Assembly (NCBI GenBank): GCA_937892105.1
Contig: CALAUZ010000042.1
Coordinates: forward strand, 1-13,491
Reading direction: 5' to 3'
DNA from: an uncultured Fretibacterium sp.
GTDB lineage: Bacteria > Synergistota > Synergistia > Synergistales > Aminobacteriaceae
Length of the DNA: 13,491 bases
Part shown: in pieces, positions 13,484 through 13,491 of the stretch
Layout: every line of letters starts with the position of its first letter
Numbering within the stretch: the stretch's first letter is position 1
The notes under the pieces: model-generated
Told to the model about the DNA's origin: nothing
Seen by the model: only the letters and a program-made list of their open reading frames with translations
Databases searched by the model: none
Translations under genes and position numbers: made by a program

Positions 13484-13491
13484 GGTCTTAC

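Noticed and set aside
1..13491. A CRISPR array in the window
   Set aside because: I found no set of regularly spaced 25-40 bp repeats; the only CRISPR evidence is the Cas6-like fragment, the CARF domain and one 12-mer.

Overview
The window is AT-rich bacterial DNA with strong AGGAGG-type ribosome binding sites and sigma70-like promoters. The frameshifted Rpn/PD-(D/E)XK gene and the IS630-like remnant suggest a gut-type anaerobe (Bacillota or Synergistota). That placement is a low-confidence inference; nothing here fixes the taxon.

Region 1 (1-8821) is the core of interest. On the minus strand, running off the left edge, is the first part of a Cas6-like CRISPR RNA endonuclease. Facing away from it across a 126-bp divergent promoter region is a tight four-gene plus-strand operon: (i) a CARF-HD protein, which resembles sensors or effectors of type III CRISPR cyclic-oligoadenylate signalling; (ii) a 1409-residue single-chain fusion of the RNA polymerase beta and beta-prime catalytic cores, keeping NADFDGD, both beta lysines, bridge helix, trigger loop and the second zinc site, but lacking much of the N-terminal lobes, the beta-prime N-terminal zinc site and most of the beta-prime C-terminus; (iii) a 283-residue protein of unknown family with a very acidic segment; (iv) an AAA+ ATPase of the sigma54-activator type with a degenerate GAFTGA loop, no C-terminal HTH and an unrecognised Rossmann-like N-terminal domain. 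Gene spacing (0 bp, 1 bp, 17-bp overlap) indicates co-translation. I infer a CRISPR-linked dedicated transcription machine: the CARF protein senses or clears a nucleotide signal, and the AAA+ protein remodels or activates the private polymerase, possibly with the acidic protein as a specificity factor. I do not recognise this combination as a described system.

Region 2 (8822-9950) holds an IS630-type transposase remnant behind a near-consensus promoter, a 10-bp inverted repeat, and a minus-strand orphan ParA ATPase with its own promoter. parA is flanked by an imperfect 23-bp direct repeat.

Region 3 (9951-12460) is gene-poor and looks decayed: two short unrecognised coding fragments, about 770 bp without a convincing gene but with a strong 12-bp-stem hairpin, then an Rpn-family nuclease/transposase gene broken by two frameshifts, and a further stretch with hairpins and one doubtful small ORF.

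Region 4 (12419-13491) is a minus-strand gene for a low-complexity acidic/basic protein of unknown role. It has a clear promoter and an intrinsic terminator. An in-frame TAA is followed by 28 further codons of the same composition before a TAG just upstream of the terminator.
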